A stretch of DNA of 64,000 nucleotides, taken from assembly GCA_905221615.1 (NCBI GenBank), contig CAJNDT010000988.1, positions 25,001-89,000 on the forward strand, given 5' to 3'. This stretch comes from Symbiodinium sp. CCMP2592 (taxonomy: Eukaryota; Sar; Dinophyceae; Suessiales; Symbiodiniaceae). The translations under genes were made by a program, and so were the position numbers. Shown one piece after another: positions 38,132 through 49,072 of the stretch; the first letter of the stretch is position 1; each line of letters starts with the position of its first letter. The notes under the pieces were generated by a model that made no database searches, was not told where the DNA came from, and saw only the letters and a program-made list of their open reading frames with translations.

Positions 38132-39603
38132 GAGTCGATGAGGAGAACTGGTGGAATGAGTATGCTCCTGGCAAGGACTGCATTGCGCAGCATGCTCCCG
38201 ATTCTCACTACGACCCTGGGTTGCAAGTAAATGTTCTGAGTATGGGGCGAGAAGTTGACGACGCCATGTGTGCCTACCTCTTTGATGTGGTGGAAGCGAG
38301 GAAAAACAACCCTAACTCCGTGATCTTCATTGGCGCAGGGGTGTTGGGCAAGAATTCGTGGCTGAGTCGGAAAATCGCTGACAACCCTGAAAGGGCCAAA
38401 TTGCGGACAGACTACCCATGGGGGGAGGTCGTCCAAAGAATTGCGCGCAGAGCGGCATCGTGGGGGTTCCAAATCATCATCGAAGTACCTCCTCGAGTAC
38501 AAGTCCAGGAAACCAAGCAGTACAAGGGACTTCAGGAAGATGCCATGTGGAAGAGCATCAAGATCCAAGGATGCACTCACGGGCAACGTTATATCTTTCG
38601 GGATCCTGTATCTCCCGGAACCGCCGTTGAGCTCGGCTACTGCAAGGATGAATGGGAGTACATTGCAGCAAACGTCGCGTTGCATCCTAAGTCGTCTGAC
38701 GTGTGCTCGTCCAAACATTTGCACATGACCGATTCGGACGCTAAGGATCGATCTGATAAATGCGAGTTGACTAGCCAAATCTCCAGGAGATTGCTTAAGG
38801 CCTTGAATTTTCAGGCAACGGGCGATGGGAGATTGGTAGCAATGCCGTCGAAGGCTGGTGGACGAAAGCCTGACCGCATGATTGTTGACCTCTGTGGCTT
38901 GGGCAATGGCTACGCCGTGCCTAAGTCCACTAAGGGATGCGCTCGCATAACTTGCAAGGAGCTAATTGGCTCTAAGGCCGATGAGGACAGCCTTATCGGT
39001 GCGATGAAGGACGCGTGCCGGAATGACCTGCGCACACCTGTGCTATTCGTGGCATCGCTTTTGCGATCAGGTGTTGGTCCTGGAAGTAGTGAAGGGGCTT
39101 GCGTGGGGGGTGAGAAACGTTCCGGTGGGAAGTACAAGGTTTTCAGAAGTGTCTTGAAATCTCTCAAACGCCTGCTGAAGAAGTGTGCGGAATTTTCCGA
39201 CGTCTATTTTTCGCTTGACATGCCTTCTTCATGTTCATGTTGGTCTTGGCCAGAGTTGCATGCTCTTGTTTCAAGTGGCAAGGTGACGAAGGTTAAGATT
39301 GATGACCATGTTGGTGCTGGTGGCGATGGTGGTGGACGCAGGATCATGTTCTCTAACATGCCTGAAGCGGATCGTTTGATGGTGAGAATGGATGATTGCT
39401 TGGACCATGAATCGAAGAGCAGTTTGTCGCAGCGCATTGATGTGTCATGGCGGTCGATTGCGAGGAATGTTCGCAGCCTTGTTCGAGCTCATGTCAGTGT
39501 CAGTCATGATGCACATGAATCTGAGGACATTGCATGGCAGCAACGTCAGTGTATAGACGCTGATGAAGGGGCTATAACACAGCCCCAACTAAGGAACAAC
39601 TAA
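38128..39603 (+). CDS. Giant element copy 1 ORF1 C-terminal extension (shifted frame)
   Basis: About 490 codons fused in frame to RNase H in copy 2 but separated in copy 1 by the one-base deletion at 38128. The layout resembles the accessory methyltransferase-like domain of the 8.4 kb Copia element. There are hydrophobic strands (SVIFIGAGVLG, FQIIIEVPPR), then IQGCTHGQR, then DEWEYIAANVALHP and a Cys/His end (VCSSKHLHM). A second, weaker repeat of the same layout seems to follow (PVLFVASLLRSG, DVYFSLDMPSSCSCWSWPE, VKIDDHVGAGGDGGG). No PC or NPPY methyltransferase catalytic motif is visible, so activity is uncertain. The ORF that opens at 38071 has some out-of-frame residues before 38128. The stop is at 39601-39603. 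Confidence 0.75.
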   Translation, partial: VGVDEENWWNEYAPGKDCIAQHAPDSHYDPGLQVNVLSMGREVDDAMCAYLFDVVEARKNNPNSVIFIGAGVLGKNSWLSRKIADNPERAKLRTDYPWGEVVQRIARRAASWGFQIIIEVPPRVQVQETKQYKGLQEDAMWKSIKIQGCTHGQRYIFRDPVSPGTAVELGYCKDEWEYIAANVALHPKSSDVCSSKHLHMTDSDAKDRSDKCELTSQISRRLLKALNFQATGDGRLVAMPSKAGGRKPDRMIVDLCGLGNGYAVPKSTKGCARITCKELIGSKADEDSLIGAMKDACRNDLRTPVLFVASLLRSGVGPGSSEGACVGGEKRSGGKYKVFRSVLKSLKRLLKKCAEFSDVYFSLDMPSSCSCWSWPELHALVSSGKVTKVKIDDHVGAGGDGGGRRIMFSNMPEADRLMVRMDDCLDHESKSSLSQRIDVSWRSIARNVRSLVRAHVSVSHDAHESEDIAWQQRQCIDADEGAITQPQLRNN

Positions 39604-39714
39604 GGTCTGACCCGACGGATCGGGGAAGGGTGCCTCTTACAGAGCACCCGGAACCGTGAAGTCGCATAGGGGTAGGTACTTCTCTCCTACGGAGGAAGGA
39701 CCGAATCCCGAGCC
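39604..39714 (+). promoter_or_regulatory. 111-bp ORF1-ORF2 spacer with hairpin
   Basis: Contains a perfect 6-bp stem, GGGTGC (39628-39633) and GCACCC (39644-39649), with a 10-base loop. The spacer is the same length and carries the same hairpin in copy 2 (55247-55357). ORF2 must be reached by a spliced or trans-spliced mRNA, an internal promoter, or internal initiation; the spacer is where such a signal would lie. I see no clear splice acceptor that I could single out. Confidence 0.5.
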
Positions 39715-42510
39715 ATGGGTGAAAGCTACAATGCCTACGAGCTGGCCTTCGAAGGAGTGGACCATGAAGAAGTTTTCCCTTCTGGTGGGATGATGCGGAC
39801 GTTCCTGAAGTTCCACAAGTTTCTGCAGATGTATTCTGAGGACTCGTCGCAGAGCGTTTCGCTCCCACCGAAGATTACGAAAGACAAAGTGGTCGACAAT
39901 GATCTCATTCGCACATGGGCAGCTTTCAAAGCACCTCCTTTGGTCTTGCTGTTCACGTGCGCAAATCTGTCGCCAGGAGGGGATCTTTCCATTCGAGTTC
40001 GAGAAATCCTCAAGGCTTGCTTGTTCGCCGCCCCGGAGGAGTACATGGACAAACCCTATGGGGAGATCCTCGCCATGGTCATCAAGTTTGGTGGAGGTCT
40101 CAAACACATTGTTGCTGATTACGGAGGGAAGTTTCATGCCATCACAAGATTTATGGTGGATGAGGAAGTGATCCGCGATGATGCAAAGTTGGCTGTGGTT
40201 GAACTGGAACATGAAAGAAAACAAGTTCGGTTCGACTTGAACACTGCAACCAGGAACATCGTCAATGCGGACGTGTACTACAATCTCGCCGTTCTCATCA
40301 ATTCCGTGGAGACGCCCTATCAGGCCGTGACAGACACGAGAATTCAACAATGGTATACGGTGAATCAGGACTACTACCACAAGTTGCCTATGTCAGGCAG
40401 AGCACCTGACCAATCCGACCTGTTGGGAGAGCCTACGTTATGTAGGGTGTGCAAGCTGATGTACATGTTCGCAAAGCACACTGGGTATGGGCTTCGGACC
40501 TACAACCAGGAATGTGCAGCGGGCAACGATGGCGCTACGCCAATCAACGTTCACCAGCTGGCTTTGATGATGCGCACATTGCCTCAAGGCATGGGACATC
40601 CGCTCGCCTTTGCGATGAACTCACTCCAGGCGTTCAGTGTTTGTCTCCACGTGCTTCATTCCTATGTATCATGGATTGATCCACAAACTGGACTCCCGCA
40701 TTATCGATGGTCTAATGACGTGCTCCCCGATTCCGACTACACCACGTATGCTTTCCTCAAGTACCATGTGGATGCCGTATGTGCAGCTCAGGACAAGAAC
40801 GGTTTCCAATTGCCGGATGCGTTCCGTGGCTACACCTGGAATCAATGCGGAGTTGAATCTGGGTACGTGGTCGACTGCTCTACCAAACGCGCCACATTGG
40901 GCATATGGGAAGCGGAATTCCAACAGATGAGGGCACCAAATCCGCTTATGCAAGATGATGGCCTATTTCCGCCCAACCTTCAACGGCATCCTAGCTGGGT
41001 ATACTCAACGGGGAGAGTTGCGATGCCTACGGCAAGCAACCTCGAACCGGAAGGAATCGTGCACCCTGAGCATGGAAGAACGCCGGAACAATCGCAAGGA
41101 TCCGCTGCCGGACCTCGAGCCACCCCTAGCCACGGACCAAAGAGGGCAAGGACGGACGAGGCAACGGCATCGGCGTCGTCATCTTCTGCGGCACCTCCTC
41201 CACAACAACCGCCTTCGCAACCGGAAGAGGAACCATCGCAACCGACATGGGAGGAAGCTCCAATCCCTGCTGGCGCTCAGGAAAGTTGGTACCATTATGT
41301 CAACATCGATGAGAAGGGCTGTCGTTCGATCTTGCTGACGACGACCCGTGATCACGACGAGTACCCACCTGCCATTGATGAGACGCCAAAGTTTGTGGCC
41401 AACCACGACGTGGGGACCACACCGATTCAGCATTACGTCAGAAGACTGGTGACCTATTTGGCAAGGATTCGTTCCGTCTCACAAAATGATGACAAGGGTC
41501 TCAACCTGAAGGTCTACGTGAAGCTGAGTACAAAGGTGTGGCTACGGATGTATTCACGGCTGTACCATGCATTGGCATTGGTATCATGCGTGCATCTTCC
41601 TTCTCCTCCAATGCTTACCTCGGCAGTGATGATCGAGGCAGATCGCGATCTTGTCGACAACGATGACATTCCGGAAGAAGCAAGGATCAACACCATGAAC
41701 ACGCTGAACGGATTTCGCAATAGTTTGGGTATGGGTGGCAAACCTGATGCCGCGACTATGCGCTCTCAATGCACAATCCTCGTCCAGGACTTTGACATGG
41801 TTGCAAGGACCAGGGGATCAACGCACACGTTGAGAGAGAACCTCGGCATGCATGGGTGGAGCGAGATCTACATTGTGAGCCCGTCGATCACCACAGGTGC
41901 CAACTACAACTTCCAAGTCACAAAAGGATCGTTGGAATCTGTGAATGCGACATTGGATGGCTTGACTGAAGAGCAGCTTGCAACCGTCACACTGCATTAC
42001 CATCTGTCTCTCCAGGCAATCCTCATCGAGAACATGTCTTTTCCGATGAGTGAAGTCGGAGACGGAGCAGCGATCCGTACTGACTTGCAGCGACAGCTCA
42101 AGGTGACGTACGTTGACCCTATCATCGCAGCAGGGAAGCGTACCACGCGCCCTCCAATTGTCAACATCAACCACGACTTACGGTTCGTTGGAGCAGCTAG
42201 CAATTACCTTCAGCACAAAGCTTCTCTGTTCAACGGTTTCCACGCGCTGGGAATGTATATTGAACTGGAGTTGCGAGCCCGAGCATGCGTGGTGATTCAT
42301 GGATCTTCGTTTTGGTCAAGAATGTACAGCCAGATGAAACATGCGTCATCAGGCGTGCATACACTGTCAGCCGAAAAGGTGCCAGCACCGGACTCTCGGG
42401 TCAGGTTCAAATTGGGCTACGCTATCTATGAGAAGCAGCTGTTCTGCGAGAAGATGGTATCCACGTGCTTTGTTGAGGCATCGAAAATTCGCTCATGGGA
42501 CGAAACTGTC
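39715..42510 (+). CDS. Giant element copy 1 ORF2, N-terminal third
   Basis: Starts at ATG 39715 (MGESYNAYELAFEGVDHEE). I do not recognise a family. The first ~430 residues are globular, with a Cys pair (LCRVCKLMYMF). They are followed by a disordered Pro/Ser/Gln-rich linker (about 450-520) and another globular stretch. No signal peptide or membrane helix is visible, which argues against an envelope protein although the gene is in the env position. A one-base C deletion after 42510, seen by comparison with copy 2, shifts the frame; the nominal stop at 42697-42699 is in the wrong phase. Confidence 0.85.
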
Positions 42511-45186
42511 GCGCCGACTCAGTCGCTCACCCGTCGCTTGTCGAGATTTGGGAGGACAAGAGTGAAGTCAAGACGTCCACCAGGATTTCGCAGACATGGT
42601 TCACGGGAGAACAGCAGCAACAGATCAGGTCGGGTGCCCAGGGTGACACGGTCGCTGAATCGTCCGCAGTCACCTGGCAGGACTTTGACATCGCCATGAC
42701 CGTCCCCGAAGCCTATTACGACAACAGGCACTACTGGTTCCGGATCGACACCTACGCGACCCCGAACACCGGCTATGTCAAAGGGAGAACGTTCTATTGC
42801 CCTGGATGTGACGCAATGAAGTTGGCTGAGTGCTACGCACAGGCCTTCTTCAAGCCGACTGGAAACGGGTATCCTGGACACTGCATTGGGTGCGCGCATA
42901 CTTCAGCCTTGAAGATGCAGCATCAAGTCAGCTCCTTCAATGACTTAGTCGCGTCCCAGAAGTACACCTTGGCTTGCGCAAAGCACCTTTATGACCTGAG
43001 GCTTCAATTTGTGGACCCTCGCATGGACATCAAGGAGTTCCTCAAAGCTTGTGCGGAAGTGGTCTACGAAGACATTGGCAAGACGGTTTCTCACTACGGT
43101 GGTCTCCGAATCACAGCCAGTCAGGCCATCGAGTACGCGGCATGGGGAAAGGCCAAACAGTTGGCATGGGACAGAGGATACGATTCCGAAGGCAAGACAT
43201 GCTACATCTGCTACTACGATGCCGGGAACTGCGCTTATGCTGGTTCCATGAGAATGCTTTTGACTCCGGAGGAGCGCCAAGAATGCTACAGAGGGTCAGC
43301 CTTGCCCAAGGAGGAACTCCTGGGTGACACGGTGGAGCTGGCACTCGGGCTTCTTACAATTGCAATGAGACACCCAAGTCATTTTCCAAATTGGGGTGGC
43401 CTTGAGGGGGCAAATGCGTGCGTGAGGGGGATCGAAAGATCATTCTTCCGCTACGCGTCGGCCGAAGCTATCGAGCTGATCACGGTTGACTCCCCGCGCA
43501 AGAGGACACCGCCCAAGAAGAATGAACAAGTCGCTGAGATCGTCAACAACATGTCCGCTGACCTCGTGATTGACGTCACAGTGATCGTCGATGGCGATAT
43601 CTACCCCGTAGAGATTGCAAGGACCGACGAGACACAGGCCGCTGACAACGTCACGGACGATCCAGGGGTCTCTGTTGCTCCACCAATACCTGCACAGGAT
43701 GTAGATGTGGATGCACAACCCGAAGAAGAACAAGGTGCAGAAGACCCTGATCCCAGGCAGATGATTCGTGAAGGATTTGTCGCGCAGCTTCAGGACTATG
43801 TGGGAGTACTCGCTCAGGGCGAAATGTCGGTCGGGAGCGATAGACTCACGTTCTGTATCGCTTGTGGCAGTGATCAACACCATCTGTCCAATTGCACGGA
43901 AAATGCTGCGACCCGGGATCTGATACTTCGAAGCATCCAGATCATCAAGGAAAGCCTTCTTCGATATCCACGTCGCATACCTCCACAACAAGATGAGCCA
44001 ATGGACGTTGACACCACGGACCATGTGAGTGTCGCATCCTCGGACCGACGACCCAAGGCCAAAGCCCGACCGCGACGCGGAGGCGAAGCCGTACGGAGTG
44101 ATGTGGTCTTGATCCGTTACGAGAACAAACACAATCTCTGCACGGATGTGGAGAACCGTCGGGGCTTACATGATGCTTGTGGTGTGCCGCTGCAGGACAT
44201 GGGACCAGAGAACAGTCAGCGGGTGGTGGACCTCATTGAGCAGCTTTCGGACCATCGCGACCGACGCCTACCTCAACGAGGAGACCGTCCTAGCTTTGCA
44301 TATGATGATACTATTCAGGGCTACACCAATGCAGGCTACGAATGCATCGGCGGCGGAAGGCCAATCCGATGCGGGATTCTCGACCTGATCCCAACCAAGG
44401 GTGCAAGCTTCATCCACAATCGATGGGACATCGTGAACGAAGTTGTCCTTCGCAACATCACCCATCATCGAAGAAGGAACGCGGATTGGGCGCTATCATG
44501 CATTCAATCTGACCTGCGTCACAGAATCGCCAGGCACCCAGGCTCGGAATGGCTTGACAACAGGTGCCAGGTGGCATTCAGCAGCGTCATTCGATGTGAT
44601 GAAGGAGGGTGGGTGCTGATCGAGGATTTGGTGAGGCATGAGCAACTATGGACCCATGACAGCAGACGCATCACAGAAGCGGTCTCAAGGACCGATGAAC
44701 AACAGAGGAAGAGAGTGTACAATGAAAGACTTCAGCTATTGTTCCAAGGGAACATGCTCGCAGCCACGAGACGCCACAAGGCCAAGATTCGGCTGCAGTT
44801 CCTGGGAGTGAGAGTGAAGGACCCCGGCACGGAGACTCTTGGATCCGCAGGCTCGAACATGTTAGTATCGATTCCTGACCAGATCACAGAGATCCAGAAC
44901 AATGATCGTTGCCGGCACAGCCAGAGGTACCTGAACGTTTGCAACGGCTGGGTGAAGCCATGGGCAGTTCGGGCTACAAGTGGTCACTCTGCGCACTCAG
45001 ATCCGCAGAACAATTTGCTTCAGTTGGACAAGAACAGGTTCGCAATATCTCCATCTATGACCCTCTTGCAACGTCTTGGAGGCGCGTTCCACGCTACGGC
45101 ATGCCGCAACTTGGATTCCATTGTCACGCAAGGCATCATGCCTGGTTCGGAGGACCCCGACGGGGACTTCGACCATCGGCGCCAAT
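42511..45186 (+). CDS. Giant element copy 1 ORF2, middle part with CCHC knuckle and Tpt1-like domain
   Basis: Continues ORF2 in the next frame (ORF2 residues about 933-1825). It has a Cys cluster FYCPGCDAMKL...GHCIGCAHT (two CX2C pairs about 35 residues apart), CYICYYDAGNC, an acidic linker, and a perfect CX2CX4HX4C zinc knuckle CIACGSDQHHLSNC (43854-43895). From about 44515 comes a domain I assign to the Tpt1/KptA RNA 2'-phosphotransferase family: DLRHRIA, GGWVLIEDLV, AVRATSGHS, NRFAIS and FHATACRNLDSIVTQGI. The LRH Arg-His pair and the Arg of RATSGHS match essential residues of yeast Tpt1. A one-base T deletion at 45187 breaks the domain in this copy. Confidence 0.8.
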
Positions 45187-47203
45187 TCGAGGCAACCAAG
45201 GCGGCAGACTCCACAGCTATTGGGGGGTGTTTGCGCCGTTCGATCACCGGAACGCAACGACCAAGATGCGAGTACATGGACGAGACGCCAAGCACATGCC
45301 ATTGGCGGTCCTTCATGTCCCGTCGCAGGACCTTGCACGAGAGGATGTACGTATCACAGACAGCGGCATCATGATCGTTGGCCGAACGATACCTTTCCAT
45401 TTCGTCAAGGAGGTATGGTTTTGCGTCCCTGATCCTCGAGATACACACTCTTTCGCTCTGGTGGAAACGATCTACGATGAAAGGTTGGAGAAAGAGCTGG
45501 TGTTGGACTACAATGCATCACCGTTGCTTCCCGAGTTCGAGAGATACCGAACGCCAAGCAAGATCATGGAATTGCTTTGCGAGATGCCTCCTGGACCCCA
45601 CGACACAAGCAAGGAGCAGATCATTCGAGACCTCACGACTGTCCTGGAGTCCCACAGGGAGAACACGGTTCGGCATCATTACATGGACAAAGGGATCAAG
45701 TTTGTCATCAAGAATTGGCGACCCGAAGACCTACGCAGAGACGAGGATGGAAGGAGAATGAGGGTGTGCCCGGCATGCTACAACATCGTTCCAGCATGCT
45801 TCTCCCGATGCACGTCCTGCTGGTCACAATTCGTTTCTTGCGGATACTACCAAGGTTCTCCACAACGGGAGACTCCTACGGAGATCCCCAGTGACTTCAT
45901 TGCTCAAACAATGGAAGCTGCGGCAGCAGCAGTGCCTGAGGCGACCGTCGAGGAGCAGGAAGCCATGGAGATAGAGACCGTTGCGGAACCTGAGGAAATC
46001 CCAGAACCATCTGTCATCGCGGAGGACGATCCAGAACAGGAACCTGATGAAGAAATGGACATAGAGCCAGGAGAGGACTTTGATGACGCCGTACCAGAAG
46101 CAATTGCACAGGAACGTCGTCCCGTCTTCGTTACCGGCCAGTCTTTGAACATCGATCCTGAGCTACAACTTGCACGTACCGCCATGCAGCCATCCTACTA
46201 CTCAGGGAAGCGAAATGCCCATTGCATTGACGCCAACATGGTCGCTCTTTCGTATATGGCTTTCGTGGTATGCAGAACCATCTACAAGGCTTGGTCAGGA
46301 TTCGCGAAGTGGGCTACTATGCCGTTGTTCCAGATGAAGGAGAATTTCGCACTTGGCCAACGCTATGATGTGCTGGGAAAGTGGGGATCTTTGGCTGTAG
46401 TGGACAGAGAGACGGGTGTGAGCAGGGATGTGACTGATGAGGAGATCATTCGCTTTGCCAAGGAGCCTGAGAACCTCAAGCAGTACGATCCCAACGGGAC
46501 TTACACTTTGAAGCGCTTCCGGACGAATCAGATGCTTTCGTTGCTTACACGGGGAGCCAACATGATGGGAATTGGCAGGCACAACTTCAACCCTACTACG
46601 TACTTGAAGAGCAACAGGGATGAAGATGTGAAGGCTATGCACTTCTGTTGCCTGAACGTCCTGTGCGAGGTGATTCCGATGGTGACAGTACACCAACAAT
46701 TCTCAGTGCTACGACCAACGCCAACTGGACCGGTGGACTTCCTGTACATCGACCCCGTCGGTATCCTGCTGACTCATGCCGATCATTCAGTCCAGACCAT
46801 TGGATTGCTGGTGGATCACAACGTGCAAATGCCTGCGCATTTCATGGACAGATTGGTCAGATCCAAGGCTGAGAGACAGCAAAATCCGACGACCAAACGT
46901 ACTGAAGCCCTACACCACATCTCGGCCGCTGACTATCTCCCTCCAGGTGGTACTTCCATCCTGGACACGCCTGTCACTACGGAGGAACGTGCAAGCGCTT
47001 CTTCGGCCAAGGGACCTTCAAAAGGGCGGGAGAGAACCGGAGGTGAACAGCATGGAGGCTGGAACGCCAACACCTACTATGACTACACCGCCGGCAAAGG
47101 CCGAAACAAAGGCAAGGACAAAGGAAAGCAAAGGGAACAGTATCCAGAGGAGAACCTCCGGCCCTGGGACCGCGATCCTGCGACCACGCGAAGATGGAGA
47201 TGA
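45187..47203 (+). CDS. Giant element copy 1 ORF2, C-terminal third
   Basis: Continues ORF2 after the T deletion. It begins with the rest of the Tpt1-like domain (RLHSYWGVF, at the position of the R-H-x-H strand of Tpt1, then PLAVLHV and VKEVWFCV). Next is a zinc-ribbon-like cluster VCPACYNIVPAC...RCTSCW (about 45764-45830), an acidic Glu/Asp-rich linker (about 45900-46110), and an unrecognised globular domain (about 46140-46920) with FALGQRYDVLGKWGSLAVVD. It ends in a basic, Gly/Lys-rich tail (GKGRNKGKDKGKQRE) that could bind nucleic acid. Stop at 47201-47203. The sequence from 45187 to about 45670 is unusually different from copy 2. Confidence 0.8.
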
Positions 47204-47467
47204 ATCAACGCTTGGTCTTCCTCGCCTATCAGTTCGTGACCTCTGAGCTTCGCCCATGGAGTGCCATCGCGAATGCTTCTTTCTTCGGTGACGCCTGATT
47301 CTTTTGCCATTTCAGGGGATCGTTACTGACGTAGATGAGTGTCACAACGTTTCTAATTGGGATGCAAAGCTCTGATTTTCAATGTCAACGTTGCGGCGGA
47401 ACATTTTCTGTTGTCCGATCGTGCCATCTTCCGGGTGAGCAGCGTCGGAGACGCAACTCATGGGGGG
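47204..47467 (+). other. Giant element copy 1 3' untranslated region with polypurine tract
   Basis: 264 bases from the ORF2 stop to LTR2, with no gene. The last bases before the LTR are ATGGGGGG (47460-47467), a G-run that fits a polypurine tract for plus-strand priming. Confidence 0.75.
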
Positions 47468-47655
47468 TGCGAACGGACTGCGATGCCTTGTCAAGTTCTA
47501 AGGTGTCACTATAAGAGCTGTGAGCAAGACCGTGTAAAGTGCAAGGGAAGGGGGCACGCTACGCGTCCCTCGACTCTAAGGGGGCACGCTACGCGTCCCT
47601 CGACTCTAGGAGTAAGCTTGTGGACGTGCTGCGCACACCGCATCGCTTCTCCTTA
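47468..47655 (+). repeat. LTR2 (middle LTR), first 188 bp, truncated by gap
   Basis: Matches LTR1 and LTR3 except for G at 47531, where both others have A. It is cut by the N run. It serves as 3' LTR of copy 1 and presumably 5' LTR of copy 2. There is no AGTTG duplication beside it. Confidence 0.92.
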
Positions 47656-47755
47656 NNNNNNNNNNNNNNNNNNNNNNNNNNNNNNNNNNNNNNNNNNNNN
47701 NNNNNNNNNNNNNNNNNNNNNNNNNNNNNNNNNNNNNNNNNNNNNNNNNNNNNNN
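47656..47755. other. Assembly gap (100 N)
   Basis: Exactly 100 N, a usual placeholder for a gap of unknown size. By collinearity with copy 1 (28331-32067) about 3.7 kb is missing: the rest of LTR2, the primer-binding site and the Gag half of ORF1 copy 2. Confidence 0.98.
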
Positions 47756-47756
47756 T

Positions 47757-49053
47757 CCAAGTCCGTCTGGAGGAGGAGGAAACAGGATATGCTACTCTTT
47801 CAAGAACACAGGCTCGTGCTCAAGAGAGAATTGTCCTTTCAAGCATGAGGCAGCAGCTACCCCAGCTCCGGAACCAAAGGCAAAAGCTAAAGCCAAATCC
47901 GAAGCAAAGGCAGCTCCAGCGAAGCCGAATGCCAAGGCCAAGGCGCTCCCTGCGGCACCCGCCATCAGATTGTGCCGAAGGTGGAATCCATCAGCCCCGT
48001 CTATATGGAAGCGATCTTCAAGACAAGATGAGGAGGAGTCAGATTGTCCATCCGTTGACAGCGACGCTGATTCGGATTGTTCAACAGACGACGAATCCTC
48101 GGGACCGACTATGTCGACCCGAAAAGAGATCAAGCGTAATGTGACATTCGCCGATGACGTGAAGTTCATTTCTTCGTGTCCTAGAAGATCGAAGAAGGAC
48201 AAGGATCGGAAGGTGAAGTACGTCGACATGGAAGAGCTTGTCAACAATGAGGATCGCGCCGTGAATTTGGAATTCGCCAAGCACAAAGCGAGATTGAGGG
48301 CACAGATCATGAGAGACATGGTTGACGACGATGATGATCAATGCGGAGATCGAGTTTCATTCGTACGAATCACAGGAACGTCTCGGGTGGAAGAAGTTTC
48401 CTTCTACGACGGTGAGGATTCCATCGTTGAGCGTGAACTCGATGCTGCGCACAGCAAACGGATCATCAATCAAGGTGTATTCAAATGCATGGTTCAACCA
48501 GTCATCCTCAAGAAGAAGATCAAATTTCTCATGGACACTGGGTGTGGCCATGACCTCATATCTCAGAAGAAGGTCGAGAAGCATAGTCTCGAGACACTCG
48601 TGACTCCAGAGCCCATATCATTTCAGACAGCAAATGGAATCACCGATACCGATCTCGTGTCGAATTTCCAGACTGAGTCGTTCGAGGAACCGATCAATGC
48701 TTATGTGTTGGATGACACACCGTCGGTGCTTTCCATAGGTAAGAGATGCATGAACTTCAACTACGGGTTTGTGTGGCCACCCGGAAGGGAACCATTCATG
48801 ATCAACCCGCAGGGCAAGAGAATATCTCTGTTCGTGAACGGTGACATCCCGTACGTTCGTGCCGGGAGTTCCAAGTCACTGGTTCATGATGATCCGGAGG
48901 CCAGAGCGATCACCGAAATCTTCAAGGGTGCGCTAACAGCGGGCAATGTTGACGTCAGCGTCGCAGCTGCCGCTGAAGCTGCACCGAGCGAGATTGAAGC
49001 AGAAGAAGAAGGTGACGATCACGAACGACCTCCTGATCCTGAACCCCAAGAAC
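47757..49053 (+). CDS. Giant element copy 2 ORF1, fragment: second CCCH finger to protease
   Basis: Emerges from the gap in frame at the position equal to copy 1 residue ~1129. It keeps the second CCCH finger (CYSFKNTGSCSRENCPFKH), the Lys/Ala/Pro-rich linker, the acidic Ser/Asp stretch, and protease with DTGCGHDLIS. A 46-base deletion relative to copy 1 falls between 49053 and 49054, in the acidic linker before integrase, and shifts the frame; the nominal stop is at 49107-49109. Protein sequence is nearly identical to copy 1. Confidence 0.88.
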
Positions 49054-49072
49054 GGACGACGAAGGAGCAGGA

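Noticed and set aside
39715-47203. ORF2 as a retroviral-type envelope gene
   Set aside because: It is in the env position but has no signal peptide, membrane helix or fusion-like segment; it has zinc clusters and a Tpt1-like domain instead.
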